Assembly (NCBI RefSeq): GCF_011764445.1
Contig: NZ_BLPG01000001.1
Span: forward strand, 8,981,316-9,045,315
From: Phytohabitans rumicis
Lineage (GTDB): Bacteria > Actinomycetota > Actinomycetes > Mycobacteriales > Micromonosporaceae
Length of the DNA stretch: 64,000 nucleotides
Direction of reading: 5' to 3'
Shown in pieces: positions 8,592-17,877 of this stretch. Both the position numbers and the translations under genes were made by a program. Each line of letters opens with the position of its first letter. Within the stretch, counting starts at the first letter, position 1. Below the pieces are notes generated by a model. The model saw only the letters and a list, made by a program, of their open reading frames with translations. It did not search any database and had not been told where the DNA came from.

Positions 8592-8719
8592 CAGCGCCGG
8601 CGACGGGTGCCATCCCGCCGCCGGCGCCGGCGCCGGTTGACGACCGCGGTGGCCAGGACTGCTGTGGCGGTGGCGAGTTTGATCAGGTCGTTGGTGATGG
8701 TGTCGGTCCAGATACCCAT
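8591..8719 (-). CDS. Small membrane/Arg-rich protein, 42 residues
   Basis: Begins MGIWTDTITNDLIKLATATA. One amphipathic-to-hydrophobic helix spans about residues 9-27 (DLIKLATATAVLATAVV), and an Arg-rich tail ends it (NRRRRRRRDG, then RRRR). An upstream GGAA-type ribosome site lies 9 bp from the ATG. It is divergent from the STAND gene, about 96 bp from that gene's assigned start. A helix plus polyarginine tail suggests membrane or nucleic-acid binding, in the style of small toxins or effectors; this is inference. It may be an unrecognised small protein or a chance frame in GC-rich DNA. Confidence 0.45.
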   Translation of the reverse strand: MGIWTDTITNDLIKLATATAVLATAVVNRRRRRRRDGTRRRR

Positions 8720-8815
8720 GGCGGAGTTCCTGTCGGTGGTAGGTGTTGCGGGCCGGCGTCGGCTCCGTCTGACCGGCTCAGCGTCGCCGATCGAACGGGC
8801 GCTGCGGGCGCGTCG

Positions 8816-11800
8816 ATGTGCTGTGCCGGCCGGCGGCGAACCGTTCCCGGCGTTGACGTGGGTGGAGTGGTGGAACCTTCGGGACGATCGGAGGACACTT
8901 GCCGCACAGTCCCGCAATGTCAGCCAGGGGGTGGCGTTGGCGCGTGGGGGCCGATCGACTCGTCCGGGTGGCCCGCGGACCGCACGGTCCGGTCGTGGTT
9001 CGTCTACTGCGACCGGCTGCACCGCGCCAACGGCATGCCCAGCCAGCGGACCGTCGCGGGACTGATGGGGCTGTCCGCGCCGACCCGGGTCGGGGAGCTG
9101 TTGCGCGGTCTGCTGCCCGCCGACGCGGACCAGGCCCGACGGTTGCTGGAGGCGCTCGGCGCGGTCGGTGACGAGGTCGACCTCGGGCTGCGCAAGCATG
9201 CCGCGGCCCGCCGGGCCCGCGATGCGGCCGAGGCCGCGGTGGTCCGCCAGCACCCCGGCTGGTGGATCCGGTCGGGATACGTCGCGCAGGTCCGGACGAT
9301 CGCCCCGGTCGAGCTGCACGACCGGGACGCGGAGCTCGCGGAGTTGGCCGGGTTCTGCGACGGCGCCGAGCGTTACGTGTGGTGGCGGGCCGACGCCCGG
9401 GCGGGCAAGACGGCGCTGATGGCCTGGTTCGTCACCCATCCGCCGCCGGACGTGTGGGTGGTGTCGTTCTTCGTGACCGGCCGGATGGTCGGCTACGCCG
9501 ACGCCACCGCCTACACCGATGTGCTGCTCGAGCAGCTGGCCGCGATCACCGGCCAGACCCTGCCGAACCTGGTCACCGTCGCTCAGCGCGATGCGCTCCG
9601 GCACCGGCTCCTGGAAGCGGCCCTCGTCGAAGCCGCGCGGCAGCGCGCGCGGCTCGTCCTGGTCGTCGACGGGCTCGACGAGGACCACAGCACCCGGCCC
9701 AGGTCCGGGCTGGCGAGCATCGCCTCCCTGCTGCCCCGCCACGACGAGCGGCTACGCGTGATCGTCGCCGGGCGGCCCGACCCGAGACTTCCCCGGGACG
9801 TCGACCCCGACCATCCGCTGCACACCTGCGCGCGCCGGCCGCTGCCGCCGTCGCCGCACGCGCGCAGCCTGACCGAGGCCGCCCAGACCGAACTCGACCA
9901 CGTGCTGACCAGCGACCCCGACGGCCTCGCCCGCGACGTCGTCGGTCTGGTCACCGCCTCCGGCGGCGGCCTGGCCCAGCCCGACCTCGAGCACCTGACC
10001 GGCCGCGCCCCGTACGAGCTCGACGCTCTCCTGAGCAGCGTGTTCGGCCGCACCGTCGGCAGCCGGGCCGGCCCCGGCGGAGCCGGGCCACCGGTGCTGC
10101 TGTTCACCCACGAGACCCTGTACGTGCAGGCGGTCGCGCGGTTGGGTGTCCGTCTCATCGATGACTGGCGCCAACGGCTCCACGACTGGGCCGCGACCTA
10201 CGCCGCCCGGGACTGGCCGGCCGACACTCCGCGGTACCTGATCCGGGGCTACCCGCAACTGCTCGCCGAGACCCGCGACAGTCCGCGTCTGGTCGCCCTG
10301 GCCACCGATCCGACCCGGCACGACCGGATGCTGTCGCTCACCGGCGGGGACGCCGCCGCGCTCGGCGAGATCACCACCGCGCAGGACCTGGTCCTCGCCC
10401 AACCCGAGCCCGACCTGCTGGCCATGGCCCGACTGTCGATCCGCCGCGACCGTGTCGCGTCGCGCAATGCCGAGATACCTACCGTGCTGCCCGCCGTGTG
10501 GGCGGCGATCGGCCAACCGGACCGGGCCGAGGCGGTCGCGCACGGCATCACCGACCAGTTCCGCCGGGCTCGGGCACTCGCCGCCGTGGCGATGGCGGCC
10601 GCCGGGTCCGGTGACCTCGACCGGGCGCAGCGGACGGCACTCGCCGCCGAGACGGTCGCCGGCAACGTGACCGACCCGCACGACCGGGCCCGCGCGTTCG
10701 TCGCCGTGGCGAAGGCGTTAGCCGCGGCCGGCGAGTTCGACCGCGCCGAGGCGGCCTGTGACCTGATCGACGACCGGTACCAGCAGACCCGGGCCCAGGC
10801 CGCGGTGGCCGCTGCGATCGCCGCCGCCGGCGAGTTCGACCGCGCCGAAGCGCTCACCCGCGCTGCCCTCGACCCGTACCAGCACGGGCAGGTGCTGGCC
10901 GCGGCAGCCGGGGCGATCGCCGCCGCCGGGGACCTCGACCGTGCCGAGAAGGTCGGCCGCGACACGACCGACCCGTACCCGCGGCTGCAGGCGCTGGCGG
11001 CGGTGGCCGAGGCGGCGATCGCCGCCGGTGACCGGGACCGCGCCGGCATGCTGGCCGACAAGGTCGAGGCGCTCGCCCGCGGGACCGTCGATCCGTACGC
11101 GCGGGCACGGGCGTTGGCCGCCGCCGCCCGGGCGATCGCCAGCGCCGGCGAGTTCGACCGCGCCGAGGTGACCGCCCGCAGCACAACCGATTTGTACCCG
11201 CAGGTGCAGGCGCTCGCCGCGGTGGCCGACGTGGCGGCGCGCGCCGGTGACCGCCGCCGCGCCGGCCAGCTCGCCGACGCTGTCGAAGCGCTCGCCGACC
11301 GCGCCGACCACGGCTACGAACGGGCGCGGGCCCTGGCCGCGGCAGCCGGGGCGATCGCCGCCGCCGGGGACCTCGACCGGGCCGAGGCCGTCGCCCACCG
11401 TATCTACAACCCGGACAACCAGACTCAGGCGCTCGCCGCGGTGGCCACCGCCGCTGCCGCCGCCGGGCATCACGACCGTGCCCGGCGACTGGCCGACGAG
11501 GCCGAAACGGTCGCGCACCGCAGCATCGCCGACCGGCGTCAGAGCGCCCGGCGGATGACCGAACTGGCCGACATGGCCGGACCCGGCCGGTCGGAACTGA
11601 CCAGGCTGACCGCACGCATGCTTGCCGACCCGTACCAAGATGCGCAGATCCTGGCCGCCGCGGCGACGGCGACCGGCGCCGCCGGTGACCTCGACCGCAC
11701 CCGGCGACTGGCCGACGAGGCCGAATCGGCCACGCGTGGCGTCGCCGACCCGTACCGGCAGGCGCACCTTTTCGCCGTGGTCGCCGAGGCGAGAGCCGCG

Positions 11801-13701
11801 AGCGATGACCTCGAACGTGCTGAGGCGACCGCCCGCGGCATCGTCAATCGGGACCTGCGAACGGGGGCGCTCGCCGCACTGCGCGCCGACGACAACGGCG
11901 TCCGCCGCCAGCTGCTGGACGACACGACCGAAGCCATCGCCCGGAGCGTCGCCGCCCCGAGCACGTCGGCGCAGGCACACGCGTTGGCGGCAGCGGCCAG
12001 GATGGCCGCCGCCATCGGCGACCTGGACCGCACCGGGTGGTTCGTCGACGAGGCCCGCGAGGCCGCCCGCGGCATCACCGACCACGACCAGCGGACGCAG
12101 GTGCGGGCAGCACTGGTCGAGGCGTCCGTGGCGGCAGGAGATCTCGACCGCGCCGACGCGATCGCGCGCATCCACGACTTCGTTCGGGGGCGGACGTACA
12201 GATCGCCATGGTCGCCGCCGTCGCCGCCGCCGGCGATCTGGACCGGGCCGAGGCCGCCGCCCGAGACATCCGGCCGGGCAGGTCGGTGAAGGCGCTGGCG
12301 GCCGTGGTGAACGCGGCCGCCGCCGCGGGAGACGTCGACCGAGCCGAAGCGATCGCGCGGAGCGTCACCTCTCCCCGGGAACAGGCGCAGCTGCTGGCCG
12401 CAGCGGCGAGGTCCACCGCCGCGGCCGGCGACCTGGACCGGGCCCGGCCGCTCGCCGATGCCGCCGAAGCGGTCGCGCGCGGCATCACCTGGCAGTTCGC
12501 GCAGATGTGGATGCAGGCGGAGGTCGCCGAGGCGCTGTCCGTCGTCGGCGACCTGGCTCGCGCCGAAGCGATCGCCTGCGGCATTACGGGGCCGGAGGTG
12601 CGGATGCAGGCGCTGGCCGCGTTGGCCGTCGTCGATGCGGACCACTCCCGGCACCTGGCCGAGGCGGCCGCCGCGACCGCGCTCGACATCACCGGTTCCA
12701 TGCTCGACGTCCATGCGCTGACCCGGGCATTCGAGAAGATCGCCATCGCCGCGGGCATCGACCGGGCCGACGTTCTCGCCCGTCGCATCAGCGATCCGAA
12801 TCGGCGCGAGACGGCGCTGATCGGGGTGGTTGAAGCGGCCGTCGCCGCCAGAGAGCTCAGCCGCGCCGAGGCATTGGCCCGCAGCCTCACCAACTCCTAC
12901 CACTGGCCGCCGGTGCTGACCGTGGTGGTCGAGGCGACCGCCGCCGTGGGTGAGTTCGATCGCGCCGAAGCCATCGCCGTCAACGGTCGGAATCAGGACG
13001 ATCAAACCCGGATGCTGGCCGCGGCGGCCAAGGCCATCGCCGCGGTCGGCGATCGGGACCGTACCCGGGTGCTCGTCGACGCCGTCGAGAACGCCGCCCG
13101 CAACGTGACCAATCCGCATCGGCGGACAGGAATGTTGACCCTGATCGCCGAGGCGGCGGCCACGGTCGGCGACCTCGACCGAGCCGAGGCGATCGTGAAC
13201 GGCATCGATGATCCGGAGCAACAGGCGCAGGCACTGGCCGCGGTGGCCGCCGTCGCCGGCGACCCGCACTCGACCCGGCGGCTCATCACGGATGCCGAGG
13301 CCGCCGCCGGCCGCGTCACCGAACTGTATGGGAAGGCAAGAGCCCTGGTCGCGGTGGTCGAGGCGGCCACCGCCGCGGGGGAGCTGGATCGTGCCGAGGC
13401 GATCGCCCGCGGCATCACCGAACCCGACGAGCGGGCGCGGGTGCTGACCGGCGTGGTCGAAGCCGCCGCCGCGGGTGAGTTGGATCGTGCCGAGGCGGTC
13501 GCCCGCGGCATCACCGAACCCGAGGAGCAGGCACAGGCACTGGCGATGTTGGCGGAAACGGCGAGCCCGGCCCGCGCCGGTCACCTGTTCGGCCACGCTC
13601 TGGCCGTAGGGTCCTGGTCCGCCCTCCTACCGGCAATGGCGCGCCGATACCCACAGGTCGTCGTCAAGATCATTGATGAGCTATACGAGCACCCCGAGTG
13701 A
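8816..13701 (+). CDS. Giant STAND NTPase with HTH-like N-terminus and about 28 DLDRAE helical repeats, frameshifted
   Basis: About 1,628 residues after correction. Residues about 60-130 carry an actinobacterial HTH-like segment (ANGMPSQRTVAGLMGLSAPT). The STAND NTPase follows: Walker A RADARAGKTAL (about 190-200), lacking the first Gly of GxxxxGK; Walker B LVVDGLDEDHS (about 282-292). From about residue 560 to 1580 there are some 28 degenerate repeats of 33-40 residues with core AAAGDLDRAEAIARGI, a TPR-like alpha-solenoid suited to ligand recognition. The frame breaks at DFVRG; one base in the G-run at 12186-12190 gives ADVQIAMVAAV and continues the repeats. The start is uncertain (GTG codons near 8858-8876 are alternatives). 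STAND proteins act as switch-like sensors, often in phage defence or development; the trigger here is unknown. Confidence 0.82.
10520..13560 (+). repeat. About 28 coding repeats, period about 108 bp
   Basis: Each unit encodes variants of A-A-A-G-D/E-L/F-D-R-A-E followed by I-A-R-G-I-T-D-P-Y and Q-A-Q-A-L-A-A-V-A. The period varies (33-40 codons) and identity is moderate, so the units have diverged as protein rather than as recent DNA copies. A few units lack the DRAE core (for example near 11580, 11900, 12650 and 13260). Confidence 0.8.
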
Positions 13702-13724
13702 CATCGAGACCGCCGGCCACCAAC

Positions 13725-13740
13725 GGCACCGTCTACTGGG
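13725..13740. repeat. 16-bp direct repeat, right copy
   Basis: GGCACCGTCTACTGGG, one mismatch from 8576-8591. It contains the stop codon of the truncated glyoxalase remnant read on the minus strand. Confidence 0.5.
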
Positions 13741-13880
13741 CGCCGAGGTCGGGGATGCTGATCGCGCCGTCCGGGCCCAGGGGCAGACCGGGGTTGTAGG
13801 CGACCTCCCAGACATGGCCATCCGGGTCGGCGACCCCCGGGGTGACCAGGCTGATGCGCTGTTCCACCCCAGCAAAGTAC
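13733..13880 (-). pseudogene. Truncated VOC/glyoxalase-family remnant
   Basis: Minus-strand reading gives GVADPDGHVWEVAYNPGLPL and then GPDGAISIPDLGAQ before TAG at 13735. This is the typical C-terminus of a vicinal-oxygen-chelate (glyoxalase/bleomycin-resistance-like) protein, including the DPDGHxWEV metal-site strand. Only about 45 residues are recognisable. The upstream frame runs into a stop and into the end of the macro-domain gene, so the N-terminal two-thirds is absent. It is probably the residue of an insertion or deletion at the edge of the STAND block. Confidence 0.55.
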
Positions 13881-13927
13881 CCCTCGCCACCATCTACCGC
13901 AGCGGATCGAGGCCGACCGAGGCGGGC

Positions 13928-14401
13928 TCACTGGTCGTACACGGTGGTGGCGATGCTGTGGTCGCACAAGGCCGCGGTGACGAGTGGTTCGATGCGGTCC
14001 CATCGGCCGCCGGCCAGGCCGCAACCGATGCGTGGCATGTGGACGGTGGCGGTCAACCGCGTGGCGTGCTCGGCGACCGTGCGCAGGCAGCGCTCGACGG
14101 CGTCGTATCGAATCGGTGGTCCGTTGCTGCCGCTGCGGATGCCGCGCTGGGCGACCATGTTGGCCACCCAGGTGTCGGGCCGGACCTGGACCAACTGGGT
14201 AGCGCCAAGGCCGAAGTCATTGCCGGAACGCTCGCGGTGCCACTGCCGGTAGGCGCGTTCGGGTTCCGGCCACCGACGCGAGATCGCCAGGACGAAGCCC
14301 TTGCCCCACCCGCCGAGGTCGTTGCAGATATGGGCGATGACCTTCGGCCCCTTGGCCTGGGGACTGGTCGCGTCGCCCCTGATGATCCGCAGCGGTACCA
14401 C
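13928..14401 (-). CDS. Macro-domain (ADP-ribose-binding) protein
   Basis: 157-residue stand-alone macro domain. The pattern MVPLRIIRGDATSPQ, then KVIAHICNDLGGWGKGFV and HMPRIGCGLAGGRWDRIEPL, is the Appr-1''-p-binding fold of the Poa1/TARG1-like branch, which binds or removes ADP-ribose from proteins, nucleic acids or metabolites. The catalytic assignment is not certain. It sits 12 bp after the ASCH gene on the same strand, so they are likely co-transcribed. The nearby STAND NTPase makes a role in an NAD/ADP-ribose-based conflict system possible but unproven. Confidence 0.85.
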   Translation of the reverse strand: MVPLRIIRGDATSPQAKGPKVIAHICNDLGGWGKGFVLAISRRWPEPERAYRQWHRERSGNDFGLGATQLVQVRPDTWVANMVAQRGIRSGSNGPPIRYDAVERCLRTVAEHATRLTATVHMPRIGCGLAGGRWDRIEPLVTAALCDHSIATTVYDQ

Positions 14402-14413
14402 GCCGCAACGGTG

Positions 14414-14830
14414 TCAGAGGACCGCGACGAGCTCAAACCGCTCCAGTACGGCTGGCGTGTCGTCGTCCACGGTGAAGTCCTGGTCGCCCAGCCAGCCTCG
14501 GTAGTCCGGGCCGTGCCAGAAGTTCTCGTGCCCGGCTCGCCAGGCGGCTACCGAGTCGTGGCCCTCGCCCTCGCCGCGGGCGTGGTCGAGATCGACGTCG
14601 CCGAGTCGGCTGACCCGGACCTCGGTCAGTTCGATGACCGCGACCGGGCGGCCGGCGGAGTCGATCACGGCCGACCGGGTGCCCACGACCGGCAGCGGCT
14701 CGTCGTCGATCTCGTAGTCCTGGAGCAGACCGGTGGTGGTGGTCTTGGTCCCGTCCAGCACGGCGGCGACCAGCTTGTCGCGCAGCGGGCCGGGGAAGGC
14801 GAACTCGAAGGTAGGCAGGTCGGTGGTCAC
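14414..14830 (-). CDS. ASCH-domain protein
   Basis: 138-residue ASCH (PUA-like) protein. N-terminal FEFAFPGPLRDKLVAAVLDG and KTTTTGLLQDYE carry the ligand-loop residues (GxKxxT), followed by PVVGTRSAVIDSAGRPVAVI and a C-terminal FWHGPD motif. ASCH proteins bind RNA or modified nucleosides; some are N4-acetylcytidine amidohydrolases, but this longer actinobacterial group is uncharacterised. First gene of a two-gene unit with the macro-domain gene, separated by 12 bp. It starts only 10 bp from the end of the response-regulator gene, so it may also be read from that operon. Confidence 0.85.
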   Translation of the reverse strand: MTTDLPTFEFAFPGPLRDKLVAAVLDGTKTTTTGLLQDYEIDDEPLPVVGTRSAVIDSAGRPVAVIELTEVRVSRLGDVDLDHARGEGEGHDSVAAWRAGHENFWHGPDYRGWLGDQDFTVDDDTPAVLERFELVAVL

Positions 14831-14839
14831 CGCGTGAGA

Positions 14840-15625
14840 CTAGCCGCCCGGCTTGACCAGGCCGGCCTTGTACGCCATCACCACCGCCTGGGCGCGGTCG
14901 CGGGCGCCGATCTTGGCGAGGATGCGCTTCACGTGCGTCTTCGCGGTCGATTCGGCGATGACGAGCAGGTCGGCGATCTCGTCGTTGGACAGCCCTTCGG
15001 CGATCAGGCGCAGCACCTGCACCTCGCGGTGGGTCAGCCGGGCCAGCCGGGGATCCTCGACCGTGCCCGGGTCGGTACGCCGGACGAAGTGCTCGACCAG
15101 CTCGCGGGTGACCGCCGGGTCGAGCAGCGTGTCCCCGGCCGCCACCGTGAGCACCGCGTCCACCAGGCGCTCCGGCGAGGCGCGCTTGAGCAGGAAGCCG
15201 CTCGCCCCGGCGTGCAGCGCGCCCCAGACGTACTCGTCATGCCGGAACGTGGTCAGGACCAGGACCTTCGTCGGCAGCTCGGCCGCGACGACGCGCCGGG
15301 TGGCCTCGATGCCGTCGATGCCCGGCATGCGTACGTCCATGAGCACCACGTCGGGGTTCAGGGTGCGGCACAGCTCCACGGCCTGGATGCCGTCGCCGGC
15401 CTCGCCGACCACGTCGATGCCGGCGGCGGTGCGGAGCACGACGCCGAGCCCGGCGCGCATGAGCGCGTCGTCGTCGGCCAACAGCACGCTGACGGGCCGT
15501 GCCTGATGGTTCGCTCGCTCTGCGGCGCCCGAAGGCGACGTCCTCACAGCGGCGGCGGCGTCCGAGGGCGGTGGCGGTTCGTAACGCCGCTGTGAAGACG
15601 ACGCCGCGCCGCTGCGCTCACTCAT
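14840..15625 (-). CDS. NarL/LuxR-type response regulator
   Basis: Receiver domain (SVLLADDDALMRAGLGVVL, phospho-Asp in VVLMDVRMPG, Lys in GFLLKRAS) plus C-terminal LuxR HTH (LTHREVQVLRLIAEGLSNDE, then VKRILAKIGARDRA). Partner of the kinase just upstream. The ATG at 15625 overlaps the kinase stop (ATGA), but it adds about 45 low-complexity residues before the receiver. This extension is encoded by a repeat-like segment (15508-15625). A GTG at the VLLADDD strand, about 15488, may be the functional start. Confidence 0.9.
   Translation of the reverse strand: MSERSGAASSSQRRYEPPPPSDAAAAVRTSPSGAAERANHQARPVSVLLADDDALMRAGLGVVLRTAAGIDVVGEAGDGIQAVELCRTLNPDVVLMDVRMPGIDGIEATRRVVAAELPTKVLVLTTFRHDEYVWGALHAGASGFLLKRASPERLVDAVLTVAAGDTLLDPAVTRELVEHFVRRTDPGTVEDPRLARLTHREVQVLRLIAEGLSNDEIADLLVIAESTAKTHVKRILAKIGARDRAQAVVMAYKAGLVKPGG
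15508..15625. repeat. Dispersed GTTCGCTCGCTC motif within imperfect inverted repeat
   Basis: GGTTCGCTCGCTC, then GCGGCGC and GAAGGCGACGTC, resembles 54285-54319. Within this copy GACGTCCTCACAGCGGCG is mirrored by CGCCGCTGTGAAGACGAC near 15582-15600, an imperfect inverted repeat. It lies at the kinase/regulator junction and is read through as the regulator N-terminus. Confidence 0.45.
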
Positions 15626-16718
15626 GGCAACGGGAGGACGGCCCGTACGCGGAAGCCGCCTCCGTCACCTCCTCCGTGCTCCACGGTGCCGGCGAAGACC
15701 GCCACCCGTTCGGAGATCCCCAACAGCCCGCGGCCCGGCCGGTAGCCCGCCTGCGGGCCGCGCCCGTCGTCGCGCACGTCGAGCTGCACGCGCCGGCCCT
15801 CACAGCGCACCTCGACGCTGGCCGACGAGGCCCGGCCGTGGCGGAACGCGTTGGTCAGCGCCTCCTGCACGATCCGGTACGCGGACAGGTCGATGCTGCG
15901 CGGCAGCGCGGGCTCCGGCGGGTCGAGCCGGACCTCGACGTCCATGCCGACGCCGGCCATCCGCTCCACCAGCCGGGGCAGCTCGGCCAGGCCCGGCTGC
16001 AGGTCGGTGCCGTCCTCCCGGCGCAGCACGCCCAGCACCCGGTCGAGCTCGTCGAGCGTCTCCCGCCCGGTCCGCTCGACACCGGTCAGGATCTCCCGGG
16101 CGTGGTCCGGGTCGCTGTCCAGCACCACGCGGGCCGCGCCGGCCTGCACGAGCATCACGTTCACCGTGTGGCCGAGCAGGTCGTGCAGCTCCCGCGCGAT
16201 CCGGTTGCGCTCGTCGGACACGGCGTCGCGGCTCATCAGCCGCCGCTCGCGCTCCATGCGCTCGCGGCGCCGGGCCCCGGCGTACCCGGCGGCCCAGGCC
16301 AGCAGCCAGACGAACACCACCCCGGCGACCAGCGCGGCCGGTGCGTCGGTGTCGTTGCCGGCGAAGAACGCCACGATGCCGGGCAGCATGAGCGGCGGGC
16401 CGAGCAGGGCGCGCCGCGGGGTCGCGTAGGCGCCCATGGAGTAGATGCCGATCAGGTTCACGAACGGCGACAGCCCGTCCGTCGGCACCCACAGCGACTC
16501 CGCGACCAGGGCCGCGGAGCCCGCCGCGTACGCGGCCACCGGGAACCGGCGCCGCACCGCGAGGGCGCCGCCCATCACCACGGCCAGCGCGATCGCGGCC
16601 GGCAGCCGCGCCCCAGTGGCGGCGACGCGGTGATCCGCACGGTCACCATCACCGCCACCGCGAGGCCGGCCAGGGCCGCGTCGACGGCCTGCGGCGGCAG
16701 ATCGACGATCCGTCTCAT
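15622..16718 (-). CDS. Sensor histidine kinase (NarX/DesK-type), frameshifted
   Basis: About 365 residues after correction. Several N-terminal membrane helices precede a HisKA_3 dimerisation domain (NRIARELHDLLGHTVNVMLV, phospho-His) and HATPase (EALTNAFRHGRAS, GRGLLGISERVAVF). The N-terminal part from ATG 16718 (MRRIVDLPPQAVDAALAGLA) is one frame off the rest; a base added to the C-run at 16611-16614 gives ITASPPLGARLPAAIAL and restores it. It signals to the NarL-type regulator downstream. The stimulus is unknown; the loops outside the membrane are very short, which suggests sensing within the membrane. Confidence 0.88.
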
Positions 16719-16723
16719 GACGC

Positions 16724-17622
16724 TTACTTCACCACGTCGGCGCGAGCGGGGCTAAGCCGCGTCACGGTGGCGGCGGCCGCGACCATGACGGCCAGGGCGC
16801 CCGCCGCGATGAGCGCAGCCATCGCCGCCGTGGGCGAGGTCCAGGCTCGGCCGGCGTACGCGGTCGCGGCCACCCCGCCGAACACCGCCGCATAGCCGGC
16901 GGCCGCCAACACCATGATCTTGATCTGGGTACGCCGTGCGACCGACCCGATGGCCAGACCGATCGCCAGCAAGCCCAGCAGCTGCAACCCGTGCATGCCC
17001 ACGGCGTGAGCCAGCTTGGCGCTGCCCTCGGCGCCGAACTTCACCGTCTCGGGCACCTGGCCGGTGGCCTCCACCGCCTTCTCGCCCTTGTCCGCCATGC
17101 CGAACCCGATGTAGCCGCTCACCTCCATCGCCAGCAGGCCCACCACGACGGCGATCCGGGCCGCCGGCGAACCCTCGAACCGCACCAGCGACCAGACCAG
17201 GAACACCGTGAGCGCGAGCGCGACGAGGAGCACCACATTGCCCATCGTGGACCAGACCGCCTCGTCGAACGAGGAACCGTAGTTGAAGTGCGACGCCTCG
17301 CCCCGCCACCGCTGCATCGTGACGGCGATGATCTCGACGACCGACCCGGCGCCGAGCAGTACGGCCGGCAGCCACCCCACCGCCGTACCGGCAGCTGCCG
17401 CATGATCCACACCGCCGACCAGGACAGGATGCCGAACGACATCCCGAACACCGCCGGCTTGCGCCACGACACCGCGCCCCACCAGGGCGCCCAATCCACC
17501 ACCGCCACGACGGTGTGCGCGGCACCGGACGCCAGCATCAGCGTGCCGCACCACCACAGGAACCGCTGCTGCGCCGTCAGCGGCCGCACCGCGTACCAGA
17601 CCTGCTTCAGGATGCCTCTCAT
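16724..17622 (-). CDS. Multi-pass membrane protein, frameshifted
   Basis: About 299 residues after correction, with roughly eight hydrophobic helices (for example FLWWCGTLMLASGAAHTVVA, MGNVVLLVALALTVFLVWSL, LLGLLAIGLAIG). The two halves are joined by adding one base to the C-run at 17375-17378 (VRRWGWLPAVLLGAG). No enzymatic motif is seen. It begins MRGILKQVWYAVRPL and ends 5 bp upstream of the kinase gene on the same strand, so it is probably the first gene of that operon and may be a signalling partner. Function unknown. Confidence 0.7.
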
Positions 17623-17701
17623 GGCGTGGGACGCTATGGCGCCGCGCCGCCCAAACCGTCGCCCTCCCGGGGACCCTTCCCATACCCCCGCTGGGGTACA
17701 C

Positions 17702-17823
17702 GATCAACGACTTCCGCGCCGATCAAGGGCTTTCCGCGTCGATCAAGGGCATATGGCCGTGCTTTGATCTCCGATCCACGACCGTTTGCCCTTGATCGGC
17801 GGCGTATTCCTTGATCGACGACG
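17702..17823. repeat. 57-bp hairpin element (copy 1) with flanking half-units
   Basis: Hairpin 17741-17797 has GATCAAGGGC outer ends and a 15-nt loop. The left arm is of the CATATGG type and the right arm of the CGTTTG type, so the inner arm is mismatched (chimeric). Half-units GATCAACGAC and GATCAAGGGC precede it at 17702 and 17721; CCTTGATCGACG follows. It lies in the divergent gap between the membrane protein and the hypothetical protein, so it is not only a terminator. Confidence 0.85.
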
Positions 17824-17877
17824 GACCCATTGGCGTGTCGATGCGGCTGGTTCGCGGTGCGACGTAAGGTCTGCGCC

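Noticed and set aside
10520-13560. Tandem DNA repeat array or CRISPR within the STAND gene
   Set aside because: The periodicity is protein-level (33-40 codons, reading frame preserved) and the copies are too diverged at DNA level.
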